From: Bedellia somnulentella
Taxonomy: Eukaryota; Arthropoda; Insecta; Lepidoptera; Bedelliidae
Length of the DNA stretch: 64,000 bases
NCBI GenBank assembly: GCA_963576735.1
Contig: OY755183.1
Coordinates: forward strand, 12,853,213-12,917,212
Direction of reading: 5' to 3'
The notes below the pieces were generated by a model, which was not told the DNA's origin, did not search any database, and saw nothing but the letters and a program-made list of their open reading frames with translations. A program made the translations under genes and the position numbers. Positions 11,478-22,409 of this stretch are shown piece by piece (the first letter of the stretch is position 1; each line of letters begins with the position of its first letter).

Positions 11478-11543
11478 TTGCATTCGAACCCGATACCTCG
11501 GGATCCAGAAGCTTGACACCTACCAACTAGGCCACGGATGTCG
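11478..11543 (-). mobile_element. tRNA-like SINE head fragment
   Basis: On the minus strand: CGTGGCCTAGTTGGTAGG (A box) then GGGTTCGAATGC (B box). No acceptor-stem pairing, so a SINE head or tRNA relic rather than a tRNA gene. Confidence 0.5.
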
Positions 11544-11936
11544 TCAATGCAATGGCTTAAACACTTCGGGTTGTAGCACTCAAGGTATAAGTTTTCTATT
11601 TTTGCCATTTCTTAGGGCTTCGTTAAATAGATAATGATTTGAATGTTATGGTAAATGCGATAAAAAAATAATGTTAATATGTGAATGAACGTGAAAGTAA
11701 AAAATATATACACCTATTTAAGCAAATTATGCTACAAATGAGATATTTGACAGTGTGCATTAGAAACACATAAATACTAGTTTTTTTTCTCATTTTGGTA
11801 AATATATATGAGCCATATAATATATTTCATGTAAAGGAATAAATTACCATGTGAGGTAACCTAACCTTATCTTTAATCTCAAAACCAAACCATCAAATAT
11901 CTATTAACGGTATATTTTTATATACATAATAAATCT

Positions 11937-12275
11937 AGGTGTGGTGTAAAAGATGATATTGTAAGTAAGATAGAAAAAGGAATGTTGAGATGGTTTGGGC
12001 ACATCGTGAGGATGGATGATAGGAAATTGGTAAAAGATATCTATAGAGCGTATGTGGATGGTAATGTTAGTAGAGGACGGCCACGAAAGACACACTTGGA
12101 CCAAATTGAAAGTGTGCTCAAAAAGGCAGGCGTCCGAAGTATGAAGAATAAAAGAGCTTGTATGAAAAGATTGACGGATGTAGGCGAAGCAAGAGAGGTT
12201 TGCCAGGATCGTACGAAGTGGCGATCGATAGTCTCTGCCTACCCCAATGGGAATTAAAATAGTATGTATGTATGA
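11937..12275 (+). pseudogene. 3' end of an RTE-like LINE (reverse transcriptase C-terminus)
   Basis: A 5'-truncated non-LTR retrotransposon. The frame at 11964-12257 encodes EKGMLRWFGHIVRMDDRKLV, RGRPRKTHLDQIE and EAREVCQDRTKW, the typical C-terminal tail of RTE-type LINE proteins. The 3' end reads CTACCCCAATGGGAATT and then TATG repeats. At least nine other fragments of this family are present. Best-preserved copy in the window; clade assignment is by motif only. Confidence 0.7.
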
Positions 12276-12423
12276 TAAACCTAATTCGTTAATCTATTCA
12301 CTAATTTAATTTTCGCAGATTTTTCTTACAAAATAAATAAATAGATAATGTCAGTGACGTTTTTTTTTTAAATGATAAGATAACCTATTCTGACGAAGGG
12401 TGTAAAAGGGTATAAAGACTTAC

Positions 12424-12483
12424 GGTTTTCATGTACTGAATCCAGTTCATTGTCGAATGTACCCGAATATTTTTTACTTTTAC
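12424..12483 (-). CDS. Candidate internal exon, 20 codons, phase 1-1
   Basis: Acceptor TCCAATTTGTTACAG and donor ACC|GTAAGTCT bracket exactly 60 bp. With phase 1 the frame reads KSKKYSGTFDNELDSVHEN; phase 0 is also open. The phase matches lectin exon 2 (2045-2148) downstream and the signal-peptide exon at 60657-60765 upstream, so it could be an alternative 5' exon of the lectin gene. It could also belong to another gene or be chance. Confidence 0.4.
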
Positions 12484-12953
12484 CTGTAACAAATTGGAAA
12501 AATACGTTACACAACATCAAATCAATCCAGCAAATTAACAAAGCAGATAAAGTGAAAGCCTTAAAACTGATTGGATGTATTTTTTTTCGTTTTAGAGTGA
12601 AAATATTCTTGATTGATTATTTTTGAAAAAACATTGTACAATTACATTACTGTATAGACTTAGTGAAGTTTATAAGTAGTTTAAAGCTGTGTAGTGTGTA
12701 AATAGAATATCTAGGAAAAGAGAAGCATGATAGTTACCCTGCGTTTAACACATATCCGTATTTGAGAACATAATTTGAAATGGTTTGGGCACATAGAGAG
12801 GATGGATGACAAAAAATTGGTCATAAGAGATATGTAGAGCCAATGTGGAAGGTAATGTTAGTAGAGGATGACCTCGGAGGACACCTTTGGATCAAATACA
12901 AAATGTGCTCATAAAGGCAGGTGTCCGTAGTAAGAAAAATAAAAGAGCATGTA

Positions 12954-13633
12954 TGAGGGGCATGCCAAAAGATGTTTCGTCACCAGTCATCATCGTATCA
13001 TATACGTTTTTTTTCTCGCCTCCGTAGAATTTATCTATCATGAATAGGCACTAATCCACCCGATGGTCTTTCTGCTCATCTTTCACCCATCTCGAACAAC
13101 GTTTACGGAGAGAAAGGTGGTCGTGAGTTATGGTTTGCATTGCTGCTGATCCAATTCCTAGTTCTCGCTAGAGCTAGAGCTCTACATATGTAATTCGTCG
13201 GTTTTCGCTAATAAGTTTTTCGACTGCACGAACGTTTTCTTGCATGACCGCGGTTGGCGGCCGTCCTGTCTTCGCTTCATCTTCGAGACATCCCCGTTCT
13301 CTTTTAAATTCAGCAAACCAATTGAATACTGTTGCTGGGGAACAAGCAGAATCACCAAAAATAGAAGCCAAAAGTTCAAAACTTTCTTGAGGCTTTAAAC
13401 GTTTTTTAAAATCATAATAAATCATAGCGCGAAAATCTCGTCACCTGAGCTCCGTTGTTGCAAGTAAATTCCCGCCAGATTCTTGATTCTCTCATTCAAA
13501 TAAAAAATAAATAAAAGAAGTGTGTTCTATATTCAAAGATGTCCATAAAAAACCAGCCTATAAGATGGTGTATAGCTTGCCAGTGTCAATCAAATGAGAA
13601 AAAAGTATCTAACTTCTATTGGCAGGCCCCTCG
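12954..13633 (-). mobile_element. mariner-like element, internally deleted
   Basis: Flanked by TA at 12952-12953 and 13634-13635 inside a LINE fragment. Imperfect inverted ends TGAGGGGCATGCCAA / TTGGCAGGCCCCTCG. About 680 bp, half the usual ~1.3 kb, with a transposase relic on the minus strand. Confidence 0.8.
13174..13442 (-). pseudogene. mariner transposase N-terminal remnant
   Basis: The minus frame reads RAMIYYDFKKRLKPQESFEL, then FGDSACSPATVFNWFAEFKR, then GRPPTAVMQENVRAVEKLI. This is the paired-type helix-turn-helix DNA-binding region of mariner transposases. Further traces (ITHDHLSLRKRCSRWV and TGDE) continue in other frames down to about 12970, so the gene is frameshifted and has lost most of its catalytic domain. 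Confidence 0.8.
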
Positions 13634-13757
13634 TATGAAAAGATTGACGGAATTGAACGAAGCCAGAGAGGTTTGCCAGAATCGTACAATCGTACATAGT
13701 CTTTGCCTACCCCAATGGGAACTAACGGCGTGAGAATATCTAAGTATGTATGTATGT

Positions 13758-14916
13758 AATTTGAATGTCTATTAAGCGCGGATATTACGGAGGTCAAAGG
13801 AAGTTTATGCCCACCCCTTCAAAATATACGCGTGACCTTATACATAGATAGATAGGACACAACTGCACACTAACCCGTTTATTTGAATTTAAGTTTTTAA
13901 TCGGTTTATCTTCCACACAAATAAAATACCACTTTTCGGATGACATTGACCTTTAAATTGAAAAAAATAGAAATTAGCATTCTGTTTTATGGTCAATGAC
14001 TCCTTAGAAAAGGAATTCTACAAACATCTTTCCTCGTATAACATTATACTAAGCTACTTATTTCAGGGATAATACCTCAAATATCAATCCTTTTATGCGT
14101 TTAAATCAAATCTTATCGTACTAATTCATTTTCCAGTTTTGGATTTACAAACTACTTATATTAAACCCAAAATAACGATCTTATTTTTGTCATATTGAAG
14201 TCATTTAATCATCTTTTTTTATCCACCTTGGTAGCTTGGTTGTTTACTCCGATTATAGTCTTAAGTTATGATGGTAGTTAAGTTTAGTAAATATAAAAAA
14301 GATTGATGATTGTAAATTAAGCTCGAGTGGTTCTTCAGGATCCTATAAATTTGCGATCAATAGGAAGCCTCTGCCTACCTCTCTGGGAGCTAATGTCGTT
14401 AGTATAAATATGTAATTTCACGTGCCCGTTTATCCAGCCGTATTAATTTACCCTCAACCCCGGCGCCTTTATGTAAATTTAAATGCGTAAGTAAATTTAA
14501 GCAATAATTGAGACGTACTTGATTTCTATTCTCACGGCTTCTCTTGAAATATTTGTACAATCCGAATTGCAAATCAGGAGTCATTCGATTGTCAATCTTA
14601 TCAAGTAAGTATTAAGGTTGTTCGGTTTATTTTGTGTCACGCAATGAAGCGTAAGTGAGTGTTAGTTGAATCTCGCAAGGCTCTTAGTTCTATTAAGTGC
14701 AAATATTTACGGAAAATATTACAGAGGATTTAAGTGTCGTTGTTAGGGACCTGATGACATACTTTTGTACTTTATAAATTTACAATAGAGAAAAGAACAA
14801 TTCATTCGATGGATTTTCTTTGTTTAGCAGTGAAGTTACATAAATATATACGGACGAAGTATACATAGATCAAGATAGCCGCAAACTAAGTAGAACTTGT
14901 ATTATGAGATACTCAC
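13758..14916. other. AT-rich spacer
   Basis: A LINE-tail relic (CTCTGCCTACCTCTCTGGGAG) lies at 14370-14400. A 61-codon minus frame at 14399-14584 has no domain; a donor-like CAA|GTACGT occurs inside it. No gene called. Confidence 0.4.
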
Positions 14917-14920
14917 TCAT

Positions 14921-15172
14921 ACATACACACATACATATACTCACGGCTATAATCCCTAAAAGGGGTAGCCAGAGCTGAGAAATAATAAATTCCTCAGCCA
15001 CTTATGAAAGTTGAGTGGGGAAAAGATGGTAGAATAAAGATTGTTGGTAATGGGTCTCCAACCGCATCGCCCAAAAATCCCTTTAAAAGCCCCAAGTCCG
15101 TTAGTCGGCTCTTACGTACACCCACCACCGGAAGAAATGGAGTAGTGCTATTCTAAGCCGACACTACACAGC
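14921..15172 (-). mobile_element. SINE-A
   Basis: Minus-strand copy from ATACATATACTCACGGC to GCCGACACTACACAGC, near full length. GGTCTCCAACCGCATCGCCC marks the B-box-like region on the opposite strand. Confidence 0.85.
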
Positions 15173-15272
15173 AACACTCACTCAACGTCATTTTAAATAT
15201 GATATAATATAATACACGTATAAATAATATTCAAGACTAAGAAGCAATCATATATGTTCGTCCCATTAATGT

Positions 15273-15338
15273 TGCTCTCAGCAGGTATCGAACCGCAACC
15301 TCCGGACCGCGAAGCTAGTCACCTATCCACTCCGCCAC
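15273..15338 (-). mobile_element. tRNA-like SINE head fragment
   Basis: Same family as 1951-2013 (TGCTCTCAGCAGG, CCACTCCGCCAC). Read on the minus strand it has GCGGAGTGGATAGGTGAC (A box) and GTTCGATACC (B box). Confidence 0.5.
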
Positions 15339-15355
15339 AAACGTCGTCTATAATA

Positions 15356-15671
15356 TGGCTGAGGATTTCTAGCTCTGAAGCTCTGGCTACTCCTTTTTGG
15401 GATTTATGGCCGTAAGAATATACATACATACATACATATACTCACGGCTATAAATCCCTAAAAGGGGTAGCCAGAGCTAAGGAATTAGAAATTCCTCAGC
15501 CACTTTTGGAAAGTTGAGTGAGGTAAAGATGGTGAAATAAAGGTTGTTGGTGATGGGTCTCAAACCGCATCGCCCAAAAATCCCTTAATAGCCCCAATAC
15601 CGTGAGTCGCCTCTTACGTACCCCCACCGGAAGAAATGGGGTAGTGCTATTCTAAGCCGACACTACACAGC
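15356..15671 (-). mobile_element. SINE-A with a plus-strand SINE-A tail abutting it
   Basis: 15356-15418 is the 3' end of a plus-oriented copy. 15421-15671 is a near-complete minus-oriented copy. Tails meet head-on in the CATA repeat, so each may have inserted into the other's microsatellite tail. Confidence 0.8.
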
Positions 15672-16531
15672 ATATGGATAGGTAAGAATATGGATGTATT
15701 TTAATGTATCAAAGGTAGTGGTTCACCTAAAGTGGAGTAACAAAGTACATTTGCTATTAAAAAACTTAAAAGCCTCCTCTGTATTGTACTTAGTGATTGG
15801 AAGCAGTTTTTGTTCTTCTTTTTTTTGTAGAAATGTAGAGACTATGGAACTTAGTTTTACCCGCCAGAACCTGAGCTTTTTGTTTGGTAGATAATGAAAC
15901 AATAACAAACTACTGCAAACATAATATGTATTCCATAAAATATTAATGTTATAAGCAAAATTATTCACTGCGGACGAATTTTACTTCGCGCAAAATACTT
16001 AAGGGTTAAATCTTTAATTTATCCATTCATCTTCCAACATTATTATAGAGTCACACAGTGAGAAAATGATTTAAAAACAGCTTAAAAGGTTGGTGTAGAT
16101 CTCTGTCTAGTAAGTGTAGTCTCTACTACCAATTGCCACTTTGTACGATCCTGGTAAATTTTACCCCCTTTGTTTGCAATATCATATTTTAGTACGAGTA
16201 CATTATACAGTATAGAAATCGATTCTTCTATTAAACGCTATAAATATTAAAATCAAAAATAGGATGTGACTCGATAACGCTTTAAATATCAAAGTCGAAG
16301 ATATGACTATAATTTTGCATTTGAATCACCTTAATTTCCTTCTGACATTTATGCGTTTATTACTCATAACTATTCTAATTATATGCGATTTTTTATCAAT
16401 TCAGCATGTTGGCCAGTAATCAATTTATTATTTTATGTATTTATCCTAGTCACCTATATTATGTTATTTGAGATTAGACTTAAGTACATATTGGTTCATA
16501 ACAAATTTAACAATGCGTTGTATAGTATTCG
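15672..16531. other. AT-rich spacer
   Basis: Contains a small antisense LINE relic (GCCACTTTGTACGATCCTGG near 16135). The 81-codon and 66-codon frames on opposite strands near 15700-15970 overlap each other and have no domain. Confidence 0.4.
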
Positions 16532-16542
16532 CGAGGATACAT

Positions 16543-16788
16543 ACATACATACATATACGTACGGCTGTAAATCCCATGAAGGGGTAGCCAGAGCTAGGGA
16601 ATTAGAAATTCCTCAGCCACTTTTGGAAGTTGAGTGGGGAAAAGATGGTAAAATAAAGGTTGTTGGTGATGGGTCTCCAACCGCATCGCCCAAAAATCCC
16701 TTAAAAGCCCCAATACCGTTAGTCGCCTCTTACGTTCACCCACCGGAAGAAATGGGGTAGTGCTATTCTAAGCCGGCACTACACAGCA
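16543..16788 (-). mobile_element. SINE-A with target-site duplication
   Basis: Full-length minus copy flanked by CGAGGATACAT (16532-16542 and 16793-16803), an 11 bp direct repeat. Confidence 0.9.
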
Positions 16789-16803
16789 ATCACGAGGATA
16801 CAT

Positions 16804-17289
16804 TACAGCTGATTCTGAATTCATCTATTCGAGTACACGCACGTCAGATCGATTCATACCAATAGACTAATTTGGAATCGTGATATCGTTCCATATGCAA
16901 TAACTCTGAAAACAAGCTTTTCTCATAAAATTGTAACATAAAAATAAGGTCATAATATTAGATCTCACCCTAAGCTTCTTAATTAATAAAGATTATTTGA
17001 GAAAAGGTTAATATTCCATTCCTATTAAAATTCCAGTTTTCAAGAAGTCTTTTGACCGGTGAGCGACATATTTATTTCCACGAATATTTTATAATTAAAG
17101 GTCGAAGTTATAAGAAAGGTCACTTTTTTCAATTTTATTGCCTTAGGTTGTGGGGTGAGTCTATAAATACAGATATCAACGTCATGGCCGACTAAAAAAA
17201 ATCTTGATGAAGAGCGAGATATTTTATCGTTGCGATATCGGTTTTTTTTAGAATACTTATACATATATTTTATGTTATTTAGCTTGTTG
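16804..17289. other. Spacer downstream of a minus-strand terminal exon
   Basis: A 74-codon minus frame (17040-17264) is open but shows no domain. Any 3' UTR of the 17457-17728 exon would read into here. Confidence 0.35.
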
Positions 17290-17443
17290 GGCTAAACGGA
17301 AACGTGACTGGAGATGCATCACCAACCATCGTTTATTTTACAATTTTTACCCTACTCAAGTTTAAAATGTAGCAGAAGTATTGCAATTTCTAAAGCTCTT
17401 TTACGTAGTTTTGAGATAAATTAGCCGTGAGAATATGTATATT
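17290..17443 (+). mobile_element. Degenerate SINE-A abutting a stop codon
   Basis: Old plus-oriented copy (CATCACCAACCATCG, TTTATTTTAC, AATTAGCCGTGAG) ending 13 bp before the stop of the minus-strand exon. Its antisense strand would form the 3' UTR of that exon. Confidence 0.6.
17332..17337 (-). promoter_or_regulatory. Candidate poly(A) signal from antisense SINE-A
   Basis: TTTATT on the plus strand reads AATAAA on the minus strand, about 120 nt past the TGA at 17457-17459. The hexamer is part of the SINE-A consensus. Confidence 0.4.
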
Positions 17444-17456
17444 CAAGAAAAAGAAT

Positions 17457-17728
17457 TCATGACGAAACAAGTGACTTGCCTTCTGTATAAATAGAGTTGA
17501 TTTGCTCGCTTTCCACACTTTCTAGACTATCATCTTCTATTGGCTCCATCGTTGGTTCCACATCATCATCACCAACATCTCTCACAAGTTTCTTCTCAGG
17601 TTTTATAGGTAGTATTTCATCGACCGAAGGTGGCTTCACATTCGCCATAGGAAGTCCAAGTTTCTTCTGAATGTAGGCTTCCAATATTTGTTTAGTGATC
17701 TTGTTCTGTCTCGCCAGTTCTTGGAAAT
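17457..17728 (-). CDS. Terminal coding exon of an unidentified gene, 89 codons
   Basis: Acceptor TTATCTGTTCTCTCGTTTCTGCAG has a long pyrimidine tract. The exon starts in phase 1 (two leading bases AT) and stays open for 89 codons to a TGA. It begins FQELARQNKITKQILEAYIQ with a basic amphipathic helix, continues KKLGLPMANVKPPSVDEILP, then becomes very acidic (DVGDDDVEPTMEPIEDDSLE) and ends TEGKSLVSS. It looks like a hydrophilic C-terminal tail, but I do not recognise the protein. The upstream exon was not found nearby. The 60657-60765 exon is in a compatible phase (G+AT gives Asp), but the distance is 43 kb. The frame is the longest spliced one in the window. Confidence 0.6.
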
Positions 17729-18454
17729 CTGCAGAAACGAGAGAACAGATAAAAATGACGGTGCTTTTGGTAGTTTAGAATGAGAAGGACTGATTTTTGT
17801 GGGGTTGTCATTTTTATCTGTCCCTCCCTTCTGTAGTTTTAGGGTATGGTAGTGCATACTTAATATCTTATCTATCAATAAATAGTCAAGTTCAAGAAGT
17901 AGTGCCGAAAACAGAAGACACTATAAAAATCATTAAATATTTGTTTTTCTTGAATAGAATGGCCTTTATTAAAATAGTATGATTGAGTTTTTCTCTGCTT
18001 AATATAATGTATCTTATTGATTAAATTGAGAAACGAAAATCACCCGGTCATGGTTATAACTTTCTTTAATGTTTGAATGACATTTTTGGTATAAAGTCGT
18101 TTTCTATTGATTCATAAATTAACAGATATATTAAAAAATATATATCTCTCTCTATCTATTATATATTTTTAATGAAAATCTTCTAAATTTTATAGACAGA
18201 AATAGAATATCGACTTAATACCTGTGGAAGAATGCTTTAATTCAAAGAACCAAACTTTGAGCCGTAACCGTAAAAAAACAATATGTTATTACAAAAACGA
18301 TATAACTTTTAAATAATGCTAAAAAAAAATACCATAAAACAACCAGATAAAATAGTATAGAAACAATTCTGCATTAAAAGGAAATACATTCAATGCCCAA
18401 AATGATTAAGTACTATCTAGAAACGCCAAGAGCCAAGAGGAATTGCAGCGACTG
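17729..18454. other. AT-rich intron-like sequence
   Basis: Contains TA-rich simple sequence (18130-18170) and no exon that I could support. Confidence 0.4.
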
Positions 18455-18602
18455 TTATCTTGCCCATGGCTTTGTTTCGGTATTCAATGAGGGGAAGTAA
18501 CTGTAATTATAGACCTGGAGGTTTAGATCAACCGGCGGTTCCAACGGATTTTCTTTGTGTTGCATATCTAGATTAGCGTATTTGGCAATCTTTGGTAAGG
18601 CG
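18455..18602 (-). CDS. Candidate exon, 48 codons to a stop
   Basis: Acceptor TTCATATATCACAG leads into one leading base and a frame ALPKIAKYANLDMQHKENPL, EPPVDLNLQVYNYSYFPSLN, TETKPWAR, stop. GC content is visibly higher than in flanking DNA. The phase (2) does not match the 17457-17728 exon, so it is either the last exon of a different transcript or an internal exon that uses a donor I could not choose (CAG|GTCTAT is possible). Family unknown. Confidence 0.4.
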
Positions 18603-18619
18603 CTGTGATATATGAATTT

Positions 18620-18885
18620 AATTGTAATGGTATGGAACGCCTAGGTAGACAAACTTTACTGTTAACTGTGGATTTATTAGATTTTGTTCTTAATAGTTTT
18701 GCAATTATTAATAAAACGAGGAGGATGAGGTTAAGAGAAGGGTTATCATCACCATCATCAACCGACGTCCGTGTATATGGATCGGCCTCCAAAATACTTT
18801 TGAGGAGAAGTTTTAGAGATATTTTTTGCGAAGCCTATGTCCAGCAGTGGACGTCTATTTTCTGATAATGATGATGAGTAGTTAG
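18620..18885 (+). pseudogene. 3' remnant of a second LINE family
   Basis: The frame ends RSFRDIFCEAYVQQWTSIF, from GAAGCCTATGTCCAGCAGTG and GACGTCT, then a GATGATGATG-like tail. This 'cagcagtggacgtc' ending is very common in moth and butterfly LINEs. Related pieces are at 41938-41995 (minus) and 49895-49990. Confidence 0.6.
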
Positions 18886-18934
18886 GCATATATCGATTGG
18901 ATATTTAAATGTAATGTTACGTTAATATTAAGTA

Positions 18935-19208
18935 CATACATACATATACTCACGGCTATAAATCCCTAGATGGGGCGTAGCCAGAGCTAAGGAATGAGAA
19001 ATTCCTCAGCCACCTTTGGAAAATTGAGTGGGGAAAAGATGGTAAAATAAAGGTTGTTGGTGGTAGGTCCCCAACCGCATCGCCCAAAAATCCCTTAAAA
19101 GCCCCAATACCGTTAGTCGCCTCTTACGTACACCCACCGGAAGAAATGGGGTAGTGCTATTCGAAGCCGACACTACACAGCGGATTCGAAACCGACACTA
19201 CACAGCGG
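18935..19208 (-). mobile_element. SINE-A with duplicated head and target-site duplication
   Basis: Flanked by TAATATTAAGTA (18923-18934 and 19209-19220). The 5' head is present twice in tandem (25 bp unit at 19160-19184 and 19185-19208). Confidence 0.9.
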
Positions 19209-19235
19209 TAATATTAAGTAGAATAAGTTTTAAGT

Positions 19236-19560
19236 CCCTCCGTGGTCTAGCGGTTACCCGTTTGGCTTCAAATCTGGATGTCAATCGCCGCGGAGAGAAA
19301 AGTTACAAATTTAATTAGTTATATTATCTGCAGTTTGGAAGGATATGGCAGGCTTGAATTACATGATTAGCCGAAAATTAAGATTAATCCGTGCCTCAGA
19401 GGTAAACCGTTGCCCCCAGCCGCTACCACGGAACTAGTCGTTTGTGTGCCAACCCTCAGTTGGCCATCGTGGTGGACTGTGACTGAATCATCCTATACAG
19501 GGTAGACTTGAGCCCTTCGGTAGACACATATAATATATGGGTTGCGAGGAAGTTTGTAGT
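19236..19560 (+). mobile_element. SINE-C, plus copy
   Basis: tRNA-like head CTCCGTGGTCTAGCGG (A box) at the start, body with GCAGTTTGGAAGGATAT, CCGAAAATTAAGATTAA and GGGTAGACTTGAGCCC. The B box is eroded. Forms a tail-to-tail pair with 19567-19913. Confidence 0.75.
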
Positions 19561-19566
19561 TATAAT

Positions 19567-19913
19567 AAGTACATTTGGGCGGGATCCTCACAGCCCATAT
19601 ATATGTCCCCACCAAGGGGCTCGAGCCTACCCTATATAAGGCGATTTGGCCATAGTCCACCACGCTGGCCAATTGCGGGTTGGCAGTATAACGACTACTA
19701 CCGTAATAGTAGCCGGGACCGACCGCTTAACGTGCCCTCCGAAGCACGGAATCATCTTAATTTTCGGATAATCAGGTGATTCAAGCCTGCAATATCCTTC
19801 CAAACTGGGTTTAATCTTACAAATTTAATTTATAAGGTTACCACCCCTTGGGAATCGAACCCGAGACCTCCGCACTTGAAACCAAGCGCTTAACCGCGAG
19901 ACCACGGAGGCAG
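19567..19913 (-). mobile_element. SINE-C, minus copy
   Basis: Best SINE-C copy. On the minus strand: CTCCGTGGTCTCGCGGTTAA (A box) and GGTCTCGGGTTCGATTCCC (B box), then the same body as the neighbouring plus copy. A third copy is at 61690-61992. Confidence 0.8.
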
Positions 19914-22080
19914 CTTGGGCGGGATGAATTTGATAAAGTTCTTTGATTGAGAATAAGCCTAAAAAACATGAATACATCGAATTCAGCACCGACCTTAGAA
20001 TTTTTTTGTATTCATTACTCATTCTTTCTAATAATGGGTTAAAGCTGTACAAAACATCTAGGGATAGTTAAACATAATTCAGATATGATCAACAATTGTT
20101 AAAAACAGTAATCACTTTTATCTTTTAATAATTGAAACTTTTACTTTACAAAACATTCAAGTGTAATCGTTAATAGCATCAGATAAGAATCAATTTGGTG
20201 CTTGTTTTTGGTCTTTTTGTTTTTGTTGTAAGATTATCTGTAGCAAGCATTTGGACTGGTTGGACTTTAGATATTGATATTTAAGTAGACAATAATTATA
20301 AGTATTTATCCTGATATATTTATTTATGCAGAGGTTATAAATACTTTTGAATTTTCGAATGGTATAAAGGATATTTTGAATGTTAATTGACAATTAAATG
20401 CAAAAATAGCAGCAGGAGTTGCAGCCGTAAATTGAAATTAAATATGATGCAATTATTTTTTGACCGGCTCTTGATTTTATCATGGTTTGCCGATGATGAT
20501 GAATTCAGATAACGAAAGATGATTACAATTTAAATAAAACAAAGTTCATAAATTTATGAGGTAAAACTAAGGAGCTATAATTAATATTCCATAATAGTTT
20601 TGAATATTTACGTTTTCAAGAAAAAATAAATCTAAAGCTAGAAATATGATGATTACATCATTTATGATTGTGTTGTGCCTGACTGTAAAAAGAGCAATGT
20701 TAGCTGTTTATGGCAACAGGTCATTAAAACACGGCCCCAAAAGATGTTTCGTAAATATAAAAAAATAAAGAAAACCTACAAACATGAGAGTTCAAAATTA
20801 AAAGACTAAAACAGCAAAAGTATGTTATTTTTGAATTTTGTCAACATTATTGAATCAAAGTATAGTAAAAAGGATAATATATTATACCCACTATTACCGA
20901 TCCACCATAGTAAAAACTGATAGCTTAAGCGTGTATGTAAAATCTATTAATTCTAATTAAAACTACTATTGATTTTCGGATATTTTAATCGAGTGTAATT
21001 ACATTGTTTTTAAAGTTGTTTTAATTATAATGTGTAATCGTGAAAATCTTAGAAAATACTCTATTAATTCTCATTAAATTTGGATGCAATGGAATCCTAA
21101 ATCTCGTACAGAAACTAGATTATCCGCAAAATGTCCGTAGCGGTTAGTGAGCGGGTACCATCACTTCTACAAACGGAAATTACACCTGAGGTACTCTTGA
21201 TTGGGTCTTACCACAGCTACCTGTACCTACATGGTTCCCAGACTAGGTTTAATATTTAATTAATGTATGACTTAATTACGTTCATGATAGTTATAAACAA
21301 GTTTAAGGATTAGTATGCAATGCGCTCTTTTATTATGCTCCTCGTTATAAAACTCTTTAACTAATTACGACATACCTTAATAGGTACCACTCAATGATTT
21401 TCACTCTAATGAGTTTCAGTTGAGTAGTCACTTGTAATAATAAATCATTGTACTTCAGTACCATTATATATATAGTGTATTTATCAGTGCTGTGAGATAT
21501 TTCACTTACTCACAACGATAATGCTGAGTCAGCTTCCGAATTCGTTGCTACAACACAGGTTATACTTTTAGCACCTTTTTTGGGATTAATAGTGAGTATA
21601 TGTATGTATGTATTGTATACGACAAAAAATAAATATTTTGACCATTTCAATACGAGGTCGAATTTCAATTTGGTTGCAGAATATTAAATGTTGGTAGAGC
21701 AATTTAAACAATATCTATTAATTGAAAGAAATAAAGAAGGCTTGAGACAGATAAAATAAAAATATGATTGTCTAAGTATTTATAATCATTAATCTACCTC
21801 ACACTAACTATTGTACCTCTTTGGAACAATACATCTATTCGTTACAAAACTTTCGATTTCTGTCTTCGTTCTACATTTAAAAGTACGGATTAATTAATGG
21901 AATCAATTTATATTGAAATGTTCTTATATTAGTGAGTATAATTAACAGAATTGCTTAGATTTTAACAAACCTACACACATACATAAACTCTTCTGGACTT
22001 ACACCATTTGTACGGTCCTGACAAAAATAAAATTATGATAATATTTTTTCATCGTTTCCATTGATATAGTTATGTCGTTG
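19914..22080. other. Long AT-rich gene-free stretch
   Basis: A possible tRNA-like repeat lies at 21130-21245 (GTCCGTAGCGGTTAGTG looks like an A box). A SINE-A tail fragment is at 21575-21612. A 40-codon plus frame at 20649 starts MMITSFMIVLCLTVKRAM and is hydrophobic, but has no other support. Confidence 0.4.
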
Positions 22081-22091
22081 TCTAGTTTAAT

Positions 22092-22355
22092 ACATACATA
22101 CATATACTCACGGCTATAAATCCCTTAACGGGGTAGCCAGAGCTTTCGAATGAGAAATTCTTCAGCCACTTTTGGAAGTTGATTTGGGAAAAGATGGTTA
22201 TAATAAATGTTTTCAGTGACGGGTCTCCAACTACATCCCCAAAAATCACTTAAAAAGCCCCTATACCCATAGCTGCCTCTTACGATTACCCACGGGTAGA
22301 AATGGGGTGGTGTTATTCTAAGCCGACACTACATGGCAATAATAATAATTTATTC
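22092..22355 (-). mobile_element. SINE-A with target-site duplication
   Basis: Minus copy flanked by TCTAGTTTAAT (22081-22091 and 22356-22366). An extra AAT-repeat (22337-22355) separates its head from the right duplication, probably untemplated or microsatellite sequence gained at the 5' end. Confidence 0.85.
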
Positions 22356-22409
22356 TCTAGTTTAATCTCTAATAAAATAAAATCTCTCAACAAATCTGGC
22401 TTTATTATT

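Larger units (their letters stand above)
12770..13757 (+). pseudogene. RTE-like LINE 3' end, split by mariner
   Basis: Left part 12770-12953 (GGTTTGGGCACATAGAGAGG ... GAGCATGTA) continues at 13634-13757 (TATGAAAAGATTGACGG ... CTACCCCAATGGGAAC, GGCGTGAGAATATC). Removing 12954-13633 and one TA restores the family order. Stops and small indels show it is dead. Confidence 0.75.

Noticed and set aside
20649..20771. 40-codon secreted peptide on the plus strand
   Set aside because: Hydrophobic start only; no splice, promoter or poly(A) support.
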